From Amorphochlora amoebiformis (lineage: Eukaryota > Cercozoa > Chlorarachniophyceae), in NCBI GenBank assembly GCA_054601695.1, contig BAAHQB010000209.1:124001-188000 (forward strand): 64,000 nt of DNA. The letters are read 5' to 3'. Below, in pieces: positions 1 through 64,000 of the stretch; the first letter of the stretch is position 1; each line of letters starts with the position of its first letter. The position numbers and the translations under genes are program-made. The notes beneath the pieces are model-generated. The model was not told where the DNA came from, searched no databases, and saw only the letters and a list, made by a program, of their open reading frames with translations.

Positions 1-78
1 TCTCTCTCTCTCTTCTCCCTCTCTCCCTCTCTCTTTATCCTTCCACCTTTTCAGAACGAAAACAAAATACGTATATGT

Positions 79-126
<48 letters not shown>

Positions 127-193
127 ACAGATATATGTATATATATATACATATTATACATACGTATGTGTATATATATATATATATGTATAT

Positions 194-262
<69 letters not shown>

Positions 263-310
263 ATGTGTGTTCATGAAATACAGGTACCTATTTTATATAC
301 ATATTTATAT

Positions 311-344
<34 letters not shown>

Positions 345-407
345 GAATATACAATACATAATATAATATATAATATACAATATATAATATATAATATACA
401 ATAAAAG
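1..407 (+). repeat. Intronic CT-rich and (TA)n sequence upstream of the first visible exon of gene A
   Basis: The window opens with a pyrimidine tract followed by (TA)n with short TG runs. A similar CT-rich stretch followed by a short A-rich string recurs near 1610-1680 and 2715-2790, so it looks like part of the duplicated intron-exon unit of gene A. I see no coding exon here. The AG just before base 408 is the splice acceptor. Confidence 0.5.
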
Positions 408-13210
<12,803 letters not shown>

Positions 13211-13605
13211 TAGACTCCTCCCTTATTCCTCTTCTCTCTCATTCTTCTACCTGTTCTAAACGAGCTGTCGCCAACATCCACCTAACGGCTGTCTATCGCT
13301 TTCCCTCTCTCTAAAATTCTTTTTCTTCCCTTTTCCTACACAAACTCTCTCTCTATATCTATCTCTATCTATATTTTCTCTTTCTCTGCTTCTCACTTTC
13401 TGTCTTGCCTGACTGTCCCTCATTCTGCCGCCTGGTTCCATTCTCAATCCAAAAATTTAACCTAAACTTTTTCTCTCTATTCCAATGTAAACTTACGCAA
13501 CATTTAATACAACTTGCATTAAATACATATAACATAAAATTTTGTTATTATCAGTATTTCTTTAACTATTATTGTAAATAGACACACACACACACACACA
13601 TACAC

Positions 13606-13657
<52 letters not shown>

Positions 13658-14117
13658 AGACACACATATGTATTTGTGTGTACACGGTGATATAATACAT
13701 GTGTATATAAACATGTAGTTTACAAACATATACATACTCTTAATTAGAGTACGTCCAACCGTCAGTTGCGGCATATCCAGGTGCACGTTAATTCTTATTC
13801 CTTCTTGTACCCTTTTGTCTTGCATACATCCAATGTGCATATGTATATTTTCAAACATACATAAAAATATACACATATATATATATATATATATATGTAT
13901 ATATTTACAGGTATAAATTCTTAGTACATATATAGATATATATAATACATATATATATATATATATATATAAATATACAGTTCAATATATATATATATAT
14001 ATAAATATATATTTAGAAGTATAAATTCTTAGTATATATACATATATATATATATATACATATATACATATATAATATACATATGTATATATGTGTATAT
14101 ATGTGTATATATGTGTA

Positions 14118-14148
<31 letters not shown>

Positions 14149-14153
14149 GTATC

Positions 14154-14208
<55 letters not shown>

Positions 14209-14284
14209 TGTGCAAATGTCAATTGTATCTATCACTGTCTAACACCACATGTGACATGATATTTCGTTGTGTATACATATATAC

Positions 14285-14334
<50 letters not shown>

Positions 14335-14710
14335 TATATAAAGTATGTGAATATTATGTATGTATATTCACAAAATATTTCATACATTGACAAAGAATGT
14401 AAACATAAATGTTATTAAAAACACCAGAGATAGACGTCAAGGCCCTTGAGCCCTACATTGATATGGGTGAAGATCCTACCTAAAGCTACAACTAACTATC
14501 GATCGCTGGTCACAAGAACTATAGCTAGACATAGCAGCTTATACTCGACGCCGTAGCACATAAGTTCAGACTGTTTCTGCCCAATGACGTCGAGTCCATA
14601 ATCTTAAGCTGGCTAAGCTTCATCCACCGAGTACTATGCCGCATAGTAAAGTGATGGCCCGGCAGAGACTTTTATGAAATAATGCAATTCTCTAATTTTC
14701 TTCCACTTCT
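13211..14710. other. Intergenic sequence downstream of gene A
   Basis: A C/T-rich unique stretch (13211-13480) follows the stop codon, then (TA)n and (CA)n tracts, then about 300 bp of complex sequence (14400-14710). I found no exon chain, no clear AATAAA close to the stop, and no RNA gene. Confidence 0.45.
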
Positions 14711-14879
14711 GTGAGGTTCGATCATATAGTGTCACATGATCTAGGTGATCTGAGATATCGAAATAGCTGTCAGTATGTAATCATACACACACAAAGTTTA
14801 ATAATTATTATATTCATTGCACTATACTTCAGCGTTGATATATACTACAATGATGAGAACTGTAGAGACAATAGACGAA

Positions 14880-15215
14880 AAGTACCGTGCGCCACTACAT
14901 CGATACGTATCAATGGATGTCAACTATGCAACTTCAATACGTATGCCACATACGTACGCACCAATGTATTCCACATACGTCACAACATACACCACAAGCG
15001 TATATCAGATGCGTATCCCAACGTATATCAAATACGTACGCACATATACGTACGAACGTGTACCGACATACGTACAATACATACATACGTACGACCAACA
15101 TGTACAAACATACGTACCGACATACGTACCAACGGTACCATACGTATCAACTTATTTATCACCGACCAACATACGTACCATACGACCAACTTATTTTTCA
15201 ACATGCGTATTTCTC
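14880..15215. repeat. TACGTA-rich degenerate tandem array
   Basis: Short degenerate units around CATACGTACCAAC repeat across about 330 bp, rich in the palindrome TACGTA (for example near 14950, 15030-15070, 15110-15180). It is non-coding in appearance although frames stay open through the repeat. Confidence 0.7.
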
Positions 15216-15228
15216 TAGTATCGAAAAC

Positions 15229-15710
15229 AAAATGAATGTAAGGACAACTAGCAACCAATACGTACAATATTTCAACAATGTTCCCTTTACACTGGTTATT
15301 ACAGTGTGTTCACATTGGATGGGAGTGTTGGAAACTCAACATTACGCCAATATGTTTATTCAACTTATACACATCAGACCAGAATATCAGTACAACACCT
15401 TGCTAGGATTGTAAACATTCCTACACAAGCGACAGAGTAGTTGGTTGATCACACTTTGTTTATTTGCTCAAAATGAATGTAAGGACAACTAGCAAACCAA
15501 TACGTACAATACTTCAACAATGTTCCCACCCTTTACACTAGTTATTACAGTGTGTTCACATTGGATGGGAGTGTTGGAAACTCAACATTATGCCAATATG
15601 TTTATTCAAACTTATGCACATCAGACCAGAATATCAGTACAACACCTTAAACAATCCTACACAAGCGACAGAGTAGTTGATCACACTTTATTTACTTGCT
15701 CAAAATGCAT
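15229..15710. repeat. Two-copy direct tandem repeat, about 240 bp each
   Basis: Copy 1 runs about 15229-15471 and copy 2 about 15472-15705. Each starts AAAATGAATGTAAGGACAAC, contains GTGTTCACATTGGATGGGAG and ends CACTTTRTTTAYTTGCTC. They differ by scattered substitutions and small indels. The duplication has no coding frame that looks conserved. Confidence 0.75.
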
Positions 15711-15778
15711 TTATGTATATATTGTTGGAATGCCGGCATTGCTGACAGCCAAGAGATACCGCGAGTCAAATATGTTAG

Positions 15779-15843
<65 letters not shown>

Positions 15844-15949
15844 ATATATATATATATAATATATATGTATCTATATATATATATATATATATATATATTG
15901 TATGGTATATGAGAGAGAGCATACAAGAACACAAGGTATATTGAACTTC

Positions 15950-16232
15950 TGTATGTAGGGCTGGTGTTGAGGTGTTGTACATCATGCTTTAAGTCATCGG
16001 GAGATACTCACAGAACTAGTAACAAGTTACTGAGTGTCCGGTGAATATCTAAGGATTACATCGTTAACGAGTATGAAGTATAGAGATTGAGCAGAATTAA
16101 GATAGAGTATTAACCGAGCGTTAAAAAGCAGTTACAAAGTTTACAAGCGTTTCGTTCGTGCGTTTTTTGCTATGTCGCGTTGGACTTTTGAGATGATCGA
16201 GAGACAGTTTTGATGTATACATATATTACATA

Positions 16233-16273
<41 letters not shown>

Positions 16274-16322
16274 GTAAATCTATATTGGTACTCCTGCCTC
16301 TTAGCAAGCTCCTCCTCTTTCG

Positions 16323-16388
<66 letters not shown>

Positions 16389-16465
16389 AACAGATATATA
16401 TATATATATATATTGCCACGATAAAGCCACTAGCTAACCAGGCTAGATAGGCTGGCACACTAACA

Positions 16466-16512
<47 letters not shown>

Positions 16513-16703
16513 TATAATATATATATATATATATATGTGTGTGTATTATATTCTATGTATTATATATACAGACATACACATATATATATATATGCACATG
16601 TACGCATATGATGTTCGTATTTACATATGTGATATTGGCAGTGCAAAAGTGTTTAACTTACTACCCACGAGGGTTTTTGAGATACGAGACTACCCTGAGC
16701 ATG

Positions 16704-16761
<58 letters not shown>

Positions 16762-16933
16762 GTATTATATACATTATACACATATGTTCACATATATGTG
16801 CTGGTGTAACAATGTTTAAACCCTGGGCTATACATAAGTGTATGTACATATACTAGTTTATACGTAAATATATATACATATGTATGTATGTGTTTATACA
16901 TATGTGTGTGTGTATATGTGTATGTATGTGTGT

Positions 16934-16965
<32 letters not shown>

Positions 16966-17757
16966 CTATGCATATAAATTCATATGTAATCATATATTCA
17001 ATGTGCGAAATGTTTGATGACAAATGAAATATTGTTTTAATAGTTACGATATCCGCTGATACACATGTCATTTCCAGAAGATACATACTCAGACGCGATC
17101 TAATCCGAAATAAAACATAAAACGTCACTGAGTTATTGAGCGTGCTACCACCCCAACCACACATGTGTGAGAAATCAGCCTCCCCCGTCAAATTTTCCAC
17201 ACTACGTATTTCACACATCGAATTCAAATCTGTTTCTGAGTGATCAGTCTTCTTTATTGAACCTCGACAGGGTGTGGGAGGAAAATATGTGTCCGCCTTC
17301 CGGCGACCATCACCCTACACAAAAGGGTGACAAATCAGGTATGTCACACTGCTTAGTTTTGGTGAAACTGCATTGACTATTAAGCGATTGTTTACCCTTT
17401 TTTTGGGCTCCCTTTTTATCTAGGCGTTTATAGTAAACTTTATATATAGGTTACTACAGTTTCATATACGGAAGTGTAAGGGAAAAATAAATTGTCGCTG
17501 TAAGGAGTTCTCGTTCTGGTCTGACTTCCCGCCGCGCTGCACACCCTTTCGACCCTTTACATTCTACGCCGGTGGGTTCGTATTTCGGTGAGTACAGAAA
17601 CTTGGTGTAGGTGGCAGGGGTCGCAAGTTTTTGGAAGTTCGATCGAATTTCAGATTGGAAAAAGAAGAAGAAACGGGATATGGGTTTCGACGCTCAGGAA
17701 AAAGGGAACAGGCAGTTACTACGTCTGGGCGGGGTTTGATATTAATTCTATAGGAGC
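15950..17757. other. Non-coding sequence upstream of gene B
   Basis: Unique blocks (15940-16215, 17000-17757) alternate with (TA)n. A possible untranslated exon of gene B ends at AAATCAG|GTATGT near 17338, but nothing confirms it. The final 350 bp before the ATG at 17758 lacks microsatellite and is the likely promoter and leader. Confidence 0.4.
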
Positions 17758-29317
<11,560 letters not shown>

Positions 29318-29365
29318 ATGTCTTCGATGTGGATGTTCAATGTGTATGTGTTGTGTAGATGAAGA

Positions 29366-29371
29366 AATAAA
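29366..29371 (+). promoter_or_regulatory. Possible polyadenylation signal AATAAA of gene B
   Basis: AATAAA lies 49 bp after the gene B stop codon within GAAGAAATAAAATAAT. A conventional poly(A) signal is plausible, but AT-rich DNA makes chance matches common. Confidence 0.4.
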
Positions 29372-29374
29372 ATA

Positions 29375-29406
<32 letters not shown>

Positions 29407-29633
29407 GTGTATATATAATATATAGATAATATATTTATATTTATATACATATATATATATGTTTAAAATGCGTAATATGTGTACATATGTATATAATTAT
29501 AAATATTTGTTTTTATTGAACTTCATACATACATAGAAATGTGTGTAAATATGGATAATAACATATTTACCGGAGTAATATGTTAATCAGATATTTAAAC
29601 ATTCATATTCATACATGTGTACACATATAAATA

Positions 29634-29665
<32 letters not shown>

Positions 29666-30032
29666 CATATATATAATTATATATATGAATTATATATTAC
29701 TATTATTATTATACATTTGTGTATATATGTGTGTATGCGATGTACACATACATATGCATACATACATCATAAAATATAAGTATGAGACACGCTTATTGCA
29801 CAAAAATGCATGTTCATAAACAAATATGAGTATTTTAAAATTACATCCATACTATGGATAACTAAATAATGTATACAAACGTACATATATACATTATAAA
29901 ATGTAAATATGACGCACAAATATTGCACAGAAATACATGTTCATACACTATGAGTATTTAAATTTATATGTATATATTATGGGTAAACAAATAAATAACT
30001 GTATTACATATATAATTACCTATACACATGTG

Positions 30033-30076
<44 letters not shown>

Positions 30077-30576
30077 CGCGCGCGCAAGTGTGTGTGTGCA
30101 TAGTATCTTTCCTATACTGGCACTTTATCTACGCTCAGAGGCACACGCGGTACCTATGGTAGAAGCCTATATCGAGCCTGAAGCTAAAGCATACCTTGAC
30201 ATGGATCAGGATCCGAATTAATTATTTTTAATCCAGTCGATCCGTCAAGAATCATTATTTTCTAGTGCTAGGAATTTCCAAGTGTTTGCATGAACCTAAT
30301 AAGTTGCAGGTCATTAAATATTATTGCTAATACACAATGTATAATTGCCAATATTACGCCATCATCATGATCATAAGCAACTCACAAATGATGAAACAAG
30401 AAACCGTGAGGCTCACAAAACTAGTGTATGCGTTGAAAGTTTGATCTGTCAGAACCTTACTGGAGCAAGTTCTACAAGCCACGACGTACACTATGATACT
30501 TAGCATTAAATACGCTACCGGTAGGGTACTATCTAGACTAGACTATGCTACAGCATTAAAATTTAAACACAAGTAA
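29372..30576. other. Convergent intergenic region between genes B and C
   Basis: The region is AT-rich with (TA)n and a short (TG/CG)n run near 30065-30100, then about 430 bp of complex sequence (30105-30540). No exon chain, RNA gene or mobile element was recognised. Both flanking genes end here. Confidence 0.45.
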
Positions 30577-36005
<5,429 letters not shown>

Positions 36006-36147
36006 GAGTTGTGTGGGTTCCGAACGAGAACTGCGATAGCGTGACAAATTACTGTGACAACCGTTAATAATATCAGTGACTAAGCAGTGTGACACTCCAA
36101 TCTCGGAACTCAACTAATGAGTCAACTTTAGTAACATCTTTTCGGCT
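36006..36147. promoter_or_regulatory. Divergent promoter region between genes C and D
   Basis: Only 142 bp separate the two start codons, so transcription must start in both directions here or inside short leaders. The stretch has no microsatellite. It carries three GTGACA hexamers (36041-36046, 36054-36059, 36089-36094), a GTGAC at 36076-36080, and a TGAGTCA palindrome (36118-36124, bZIP/AP-1-like). No TATA box stands out. Factor assignments are inference. Confidence 0.5.
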
Positions 36148-59906
<23,759 letters not shown>

Positions 59907-60300
59907 TGATCAAGATCTAGTAATATCAGAAAAAGTAAATTAGAATGTATAATTATACTAGCTATAGATTGCACTATCTAGACGGAAGTTGAATAGAGCA
60001 CGTGCCAATGATTGCAAAATTGGGAGATTAAAACTGGGCGAGGTTATCTTTCACACTCTAGACACTGGCAATGAGATACCTAGTTTATAATTACTATGTG
60101 CTATGTAGTATACTGATATTTAATTCAGTTCGAGATGTAATCTAGGTAATTATCTACTAGATCTGATTAGTCATCTAGATAATCTCCTGTATTTCCGTAG
60201 CAGATTTTCTCAACTTTTGTAATAGATTTCTCTAGTTCTCGGACGGTCCTTTTTATATATATAAGGCCAATTCAACATTAATAATGAACGATTCAATTTA
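59907..60300. other. Convergent intergenic gap between genes D and E
   Basis: Both genes end here, 394 bp apart. The sequence is complex, free of long (TA)n, and rich in CTAG/AGATCT motifs. I see no AATAAA or RNA gene. Confidence 0.5.
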
Positions 60301-60637
60301 TCATGGATTATGTCCGAATATGTGCGGATCCTGGACGTTTGAACACACGTCTTGAAGACTATCAACTAGATCTAGTAGGTAAAGCGAATGTAACACTGTC
60401 TCTAATTTATCAATTTGATGTTAGTTCGGGGTAACTATTGCGACTTACCTTCCGATGCGCGTGAAGTTTCGATGGTAAGGGAAGGTTGAGAGTTATTTTC
60501 CATGGCCCTCACAGACGAGCGGGAACTGTTTACGGCCTACAGAACAAAATTTAGAAAACATTCGTACCCGTTGTGTTTCTGTAACAATATTTAAATGTTT
60601 ATACATATATACACAATATATATATATATATACAAAT

Positions 60638-60688
<51 letters not shown>

Positions 60689-60859
60689 TATGTGCATATA
60701 TGTATATATATATTTTATGTATATATACTTATATAATAAGTACATATATATACATATATATATATATATGTATAATAGAGATATATATGTATACATATGT
60801 ACAAATAATTTACTAAATCTTTGCATACAAATATATATATATATATATATGTGTATATG

Positions 60860-60896
<37 letters not shown>

Positions 60897-62264
60897 CATG
60901 TATATGTACGCATATAATATTTATATATATATACCTTTATATATAAGCATATGTTGTACACATATATGTAATCTATGTCATGTACCTGTAATGTATATTC
61001 TAAAACTTGCGCAAATACACAGATCAATACATGTGTTCATTCGTACCTGGGCGACAGCCCCTAAGTCGATGCGGGAACCTCCACGTTTTTTTCCGCCCTT
61101 CGCTTTGGTCTTGGCGTTTACTTGATAGCCTCCCACCTTTGCCATAAGCTTACGAAATTCCTGAAGACATTTATAGTCAGACCTCAACTTCAGTCTCGAA
61201 ATTGACCACAGACCTCTGATTGTTTGAAGCTTCCTAGCTTGTCCCTGGAAAGAAGCGTAATCACCTCCTTTTCAGAATCCACGAACGTCAATGGGGAAGC
61301 GTTATTTGCCTCCACCTAGGAAAGTTTTTCGCATTAGCTGAAATGATTCGGTTTTATAGAAGGCGTTGTGTACCTCTTTAATGATCTCTTTAGCCATTTT
61401 GGAAGAAATGTTCACCTGTCGCTCAGAACCCTCCTTGATATACTTGTTCATAATCTCTTCGGCCTACCGAGGTGGGAAAAAAGTGAAAATCAGGAGCCAG
61501 TATCCCTAGGGTCACAACTGACTACCTTTTTCTGGATCGCTTTCTGATCAACCTGCGGTAAAAGGAGGATTAGATATTTGAATTGCTTGTATAGGGTTTC
61601 TAACCAGGTCTATCTGCATTGCCCATTTACGGTAGGCTCGAACCTGTACAATTAATCGGTCAGGTTGACTTCTCTCTATCACTATATGGAGTACTCACTT
61701 CATGCCAAAACTCCATAGACTCTTCCGCATATTGCTTTTTAAGGTAATTCGTGAAGAATTCCACTCCCTAAAAATTGGGGTGACGGAGTTAGACCGTGAT
61801 TTATCGCTTCTAGTCGTTCAAATCTGGACCTTTGGATGGTACATAATCGACCGAATTTGACACTTTTTACCGGCGATCTTGAGCTCCACATCCGCCAAAG
61901 CTTCAGGTCGATCCTCAAAAAAACCCCGGAAGTCTACCTTCGACATGGACAGGAGGACCTGTACAGATCCAACATCAAGAAAAGTTTAAGGGTAATCGAA
62001 TGAAACCCTGCGTACCAGTAGTGATAGTGATATGTGATCTATTTTATTGGGACGGGACTACCGTTTTTCTGGTAGCGATACAAGTAGCCGTGCGAGGGGT
62101 GTCCTCGACAACAAGGGCGATCTCTCCAAAATATGCTCCCTTTGTTACAGAAAATATATATACATACATATACTCTCCCTCTCTCTCTCTCACTATTTTC
62201 CTATCTCTCACATTTTTCTCTCTCACAGTCTATTTCTCACTCTCTCTCCTATGTTTTTATCTAC

Positions 62265-62307
<43 letters not shown>

Positions 62308-62308
62308 G

Positions 62309-62368
<60 letters not shown>

Positions 62369-62708
62369 TTGTGAACATAAATTTCGTATGTGCATAAATA
62401 CTATATATACACACACTTACATATATATATGTATGTACGTATATTTAAATATATACATACATAAATATATAATATATATTTATATGTGTATATATAAATA
62501 TAAGATATATATATATATCTATATTATATGAGTATATGGAAAGACATATAAATCTACAATGTAAACATTAATTCGTATGTGTATAATATAATGTATAATA
62601 TATATATATATATATATTAATATATATTTTTATATATATATTTATAAATATATATATATATATATTAATATATATATATATATGTATATATACACACAAA
62701 CATATATA

Positions 62709-62766
<58 letters not shown>

Positions 62767-62803
62767 TATATGTATGTATGTATGGAAAGACATATAAATA
62801 TAC

Positions 62804-62834
<31 letters not shown>

Positions 62835-62932
62835 CATGTATATATATATACATATATATAATATATATATAAATATATGGTATGTATATAGGTATATACA
62901 TATAAGATAATCGTTTATATACATATATTTAT

Positions 62933-62964
<32 letters not shown>

Positions 62965-63040
62965 GTATATATTACTCAAATATATACATTTGTTTATTTT
63001 GAATACAAATATATGTATATATATATATATATACATGTAC

Positions 63041-63072
<32 letters not shown>

Positions 63073-63184
63073 GTGTGTGTGTATATGTGCATATGCATAT
63101 ATACACACTTATATTTAATGTGATATATGATATATGATGTATGATATATATGATATGTACATATAATATATATATATATATATA

Positions 63185-63235
<51 letters not shown>

Positions 63236-63726
63236 TATTTTACATGGATAGATGAGGAAACGTATTATTTTGGGGTAATGTAAGTACATGTTTTGGTGTT
63301 ATCACCTGATGTAGTAGCGCAATCTCCTTACCATCCACGGACACAGCGACCTGAATTATTGATGACTAAGAAACTTACTAGAGGATTTGGAAATCTCTAT
63401 GTGAATTCTGGTAGCTCGTGATATTTCATGACTAACCTCCCCGAAAGAAATGATGTAGAACCGATCCCCATCCTCGCCTTCCTTGAATATTGCTGAGTCC
63501 AAATAACAAAACAATTGTAGGTTATTACTAGTGATGATATATGAAAACGAACCTTCGCCGTGAGAAAAAGATTCGATGCGGCAGACGGTTGCGAGCTCTT
63601 TGAAGTTTTTCTAATGTTAGTAAGTGATCAGCTCTGGTTCGACTGGCGAGATGGCCAGTTATGTCTCAGAGATGCTAGTGTGCTTTTAACCTCAGGGATT
63701 GCCTCGAAGAAAGGTATATGATATTG
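60301..63726 (-). CDS. Gene E: cyclic nucleotide-binding plus RGS domain protein (5' partial)
   Basis: Exons in transcription order: 63726-63691, 63610-63553, 63492-63437, 63350-63306, 62139-62062, 61958-61830, 61767-61699, 61643-61605, 61552-61526, 61463-61374, 61315-61265, 61244-61047, 60536-60449, 60371-60301 (TGA 60303-60301). All are GT-AG and in phase; 344 residues are visible and the N terminus lies beyond the window. Residues 1 to about 115 form a cNMP-binding domain ([22 protein letters not shown], and the phosphate-binding cassette [16 protein letters not shown] with its Glu and Arg). Residues about 127-226 form an RGS domain ([20 protein letters not shown] then [19 protein letters not shown]). 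The last 118 residues are basic ([10 protein letters not shown]), then Ser-rich. It should accelerate G-alpha GTP hydrolysis under cAMP or cGMP control (inference). The final exon choice is less certain. Confidence 0.85.
61265..61958 (-). other. RGS domain of gene E
   Basis: Exons 61958-61830 to 61315-61265 give the nine-helix RGS pattern, including FW of helix 4 and the VNI contact motif. The residue matching RGS4 Asn88 (SEENxxFW in typical members) is Ser (AEESMEFW), while the Asn matching RGS4 Asn128 (VNI) is kept. Confidence 0.85.
61830..63726 (-). other. Cyclic nucleotide-binding domain of gene E
   Basis: Six exons cover the beta-barrel. The Gly pair in EGEDGDRF, the GEIAL helix Glu and the PRTA Arg needed for the ribose-phosphate contact are all present, so cyclic nucleotide binding looks intact. 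The PRTA form resembles PKA or PKG type sites. A further such domain could lie upstream of the window. Confidence 0.85.
62155..63300. repeat. Large repeat-filled intron of gene E
   Basis: It contains a pyrimidine tract (62170-62250), an (ATT)n run (62268-62307), (TA)n, a short GAGAGA run (62347-62370) and long (TA)n to 63230. No exon is needed between 62139 and 63306 because phase and domain are continuous. Confidence 0.6.
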
Positions 63727-64000
63727 CTCTGATTATGGAAGGAGTTAAGGTCAATAGTGAGATATCTCCCTGAAAAATCTGACCGTAACCGTTAGCATAA
63801 CTTTCCCAAACCCACCCTACGCTAATTCTGAATTCTGTAGCCTCATAACCGAAACCACAGCGAAAAGTAGCCGTAACACTAGTTCTCCGCATGTGTATTG
63901 GTGTTTGTGTATATGTGTATGTGTATGTGTATGTGGATGTGTGTGTGCGTGTGTGTGTGTGGTGATGATACTCTTTGTGTATTACTGAAAGTATTCACAA
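63727..64000. other. Upstream intron or 5' region of gene E
   Basis: Complex sequence (63727-63895) followed by (TGTGTA)n. An open frame on the minus strand here has no recognisable similarity and does not join the first visible exon, whose acceptor is ATCAGAG at 63727-63733 read in reverse. Confidence 0.4.

Noticed and set aside
75-404. Long open frames encoding IYIYIY or YVCVCV runs here and throughout the window
   Set aside because: They are translations of (TA)n and (TG)n microsatellite, open in several frames and on both strands, and have no splice or family support.
14711-15414. Overlapping open frames of 130-175 codons on the plus strand
   Set aside because: All three frames are open because the TACGTA-type repeat contains few stops. 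Residue content (Thr, Tyr, His, Arg) simply mirrors the repeat, and no domain is seen.
63692-63892. 66-codon minus-strand frame upstream of the first visible gene E exon
   Set aside because: It is in a different frame from the IPFFEAIPE exon, runs across that exon's acceptor and has no similarity to the cNMP-binding N-terminal helices.

Overview
The window is nuclear DNA of a eukaryote, most likely a protist. Short coding exons (27 to about 420 bp) lie between introns made largely of (TA)n microsatellite, with pyrimidine-rich tracts and degenerate CCCTAA/TTAGGG (telomere-type) repeats. I see no bacterial operons, rRNA, tRNA, CRISPR or transposase genes. Nearly all long open frames are TA-repeat translations (IYIYIY...) and are not genes. 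I found genes by joining exons by hand with GT-AG (rarely GC-AG) junctions, intron phase and protein family similarity. The lineage cannot be fixed from the sequence.

Layout: (1) Gene A, + strand, about 408-13210, 5' end outside the window: a type I membrane protein with a Tyr/Phe-Pro-Thr-rich ectodomain encoded by seven duplicated exons, one LCCL domain, a transmembrane helix, and a cytoplasmic tail with tandemly duplicated 34-residue exons. (2) 13211-17757: intergenic, with (TA)n, a TACGTA-rich array and a two-copy direct repeat of about 240 bp. (3) Gene B, + strand, 17758-29317: a complete paralogue of gene A (signal peptide, LCCL, Pro-rich linker, LCCL, transmembrane helix, Pro-rich tail; 530 aa after allowing for one apparent 1-base frameshift). 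(4) Gene C, - strand, 36005-30577: a 335-aa mitochondrial-type 3-hydroxyisobutyrate dehydrogenase-like enzyme in 12 exons. (5) A 142-bp divergent promoter region. (6) Gene D, + strand, 36148-59906: a roughly 40-exon, about 956-aa ankyrin-repeat protein with an unrecognised C-terminal region. (7) Gene E, - strand, 63726-60301, 5' end outside the window: a cyclic-nucleotide-binding domain joined to an RGS domain.

Genes A and B are tandem paralogues sharing domain order and most intron phases, including a phase-1 intron inside the transmembrane helix. They look like cell-surface receptors or adhesins. Gene E would link cyclic nucleotides to heterotrimeric G-protein control. Gene C is metabolic (valine catabolism family). 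No functional link between the five genes is shown by the sequence.

The most unusual feature is the intron material. Several short introns of gene D are mostly degenerate telomeric repeat, with the repeat supplying the 3' splice site, and other telomere-like tracts start within a few to about 15 bases of a splice site. Two introns appear to use GC donors, supported by reading phase.
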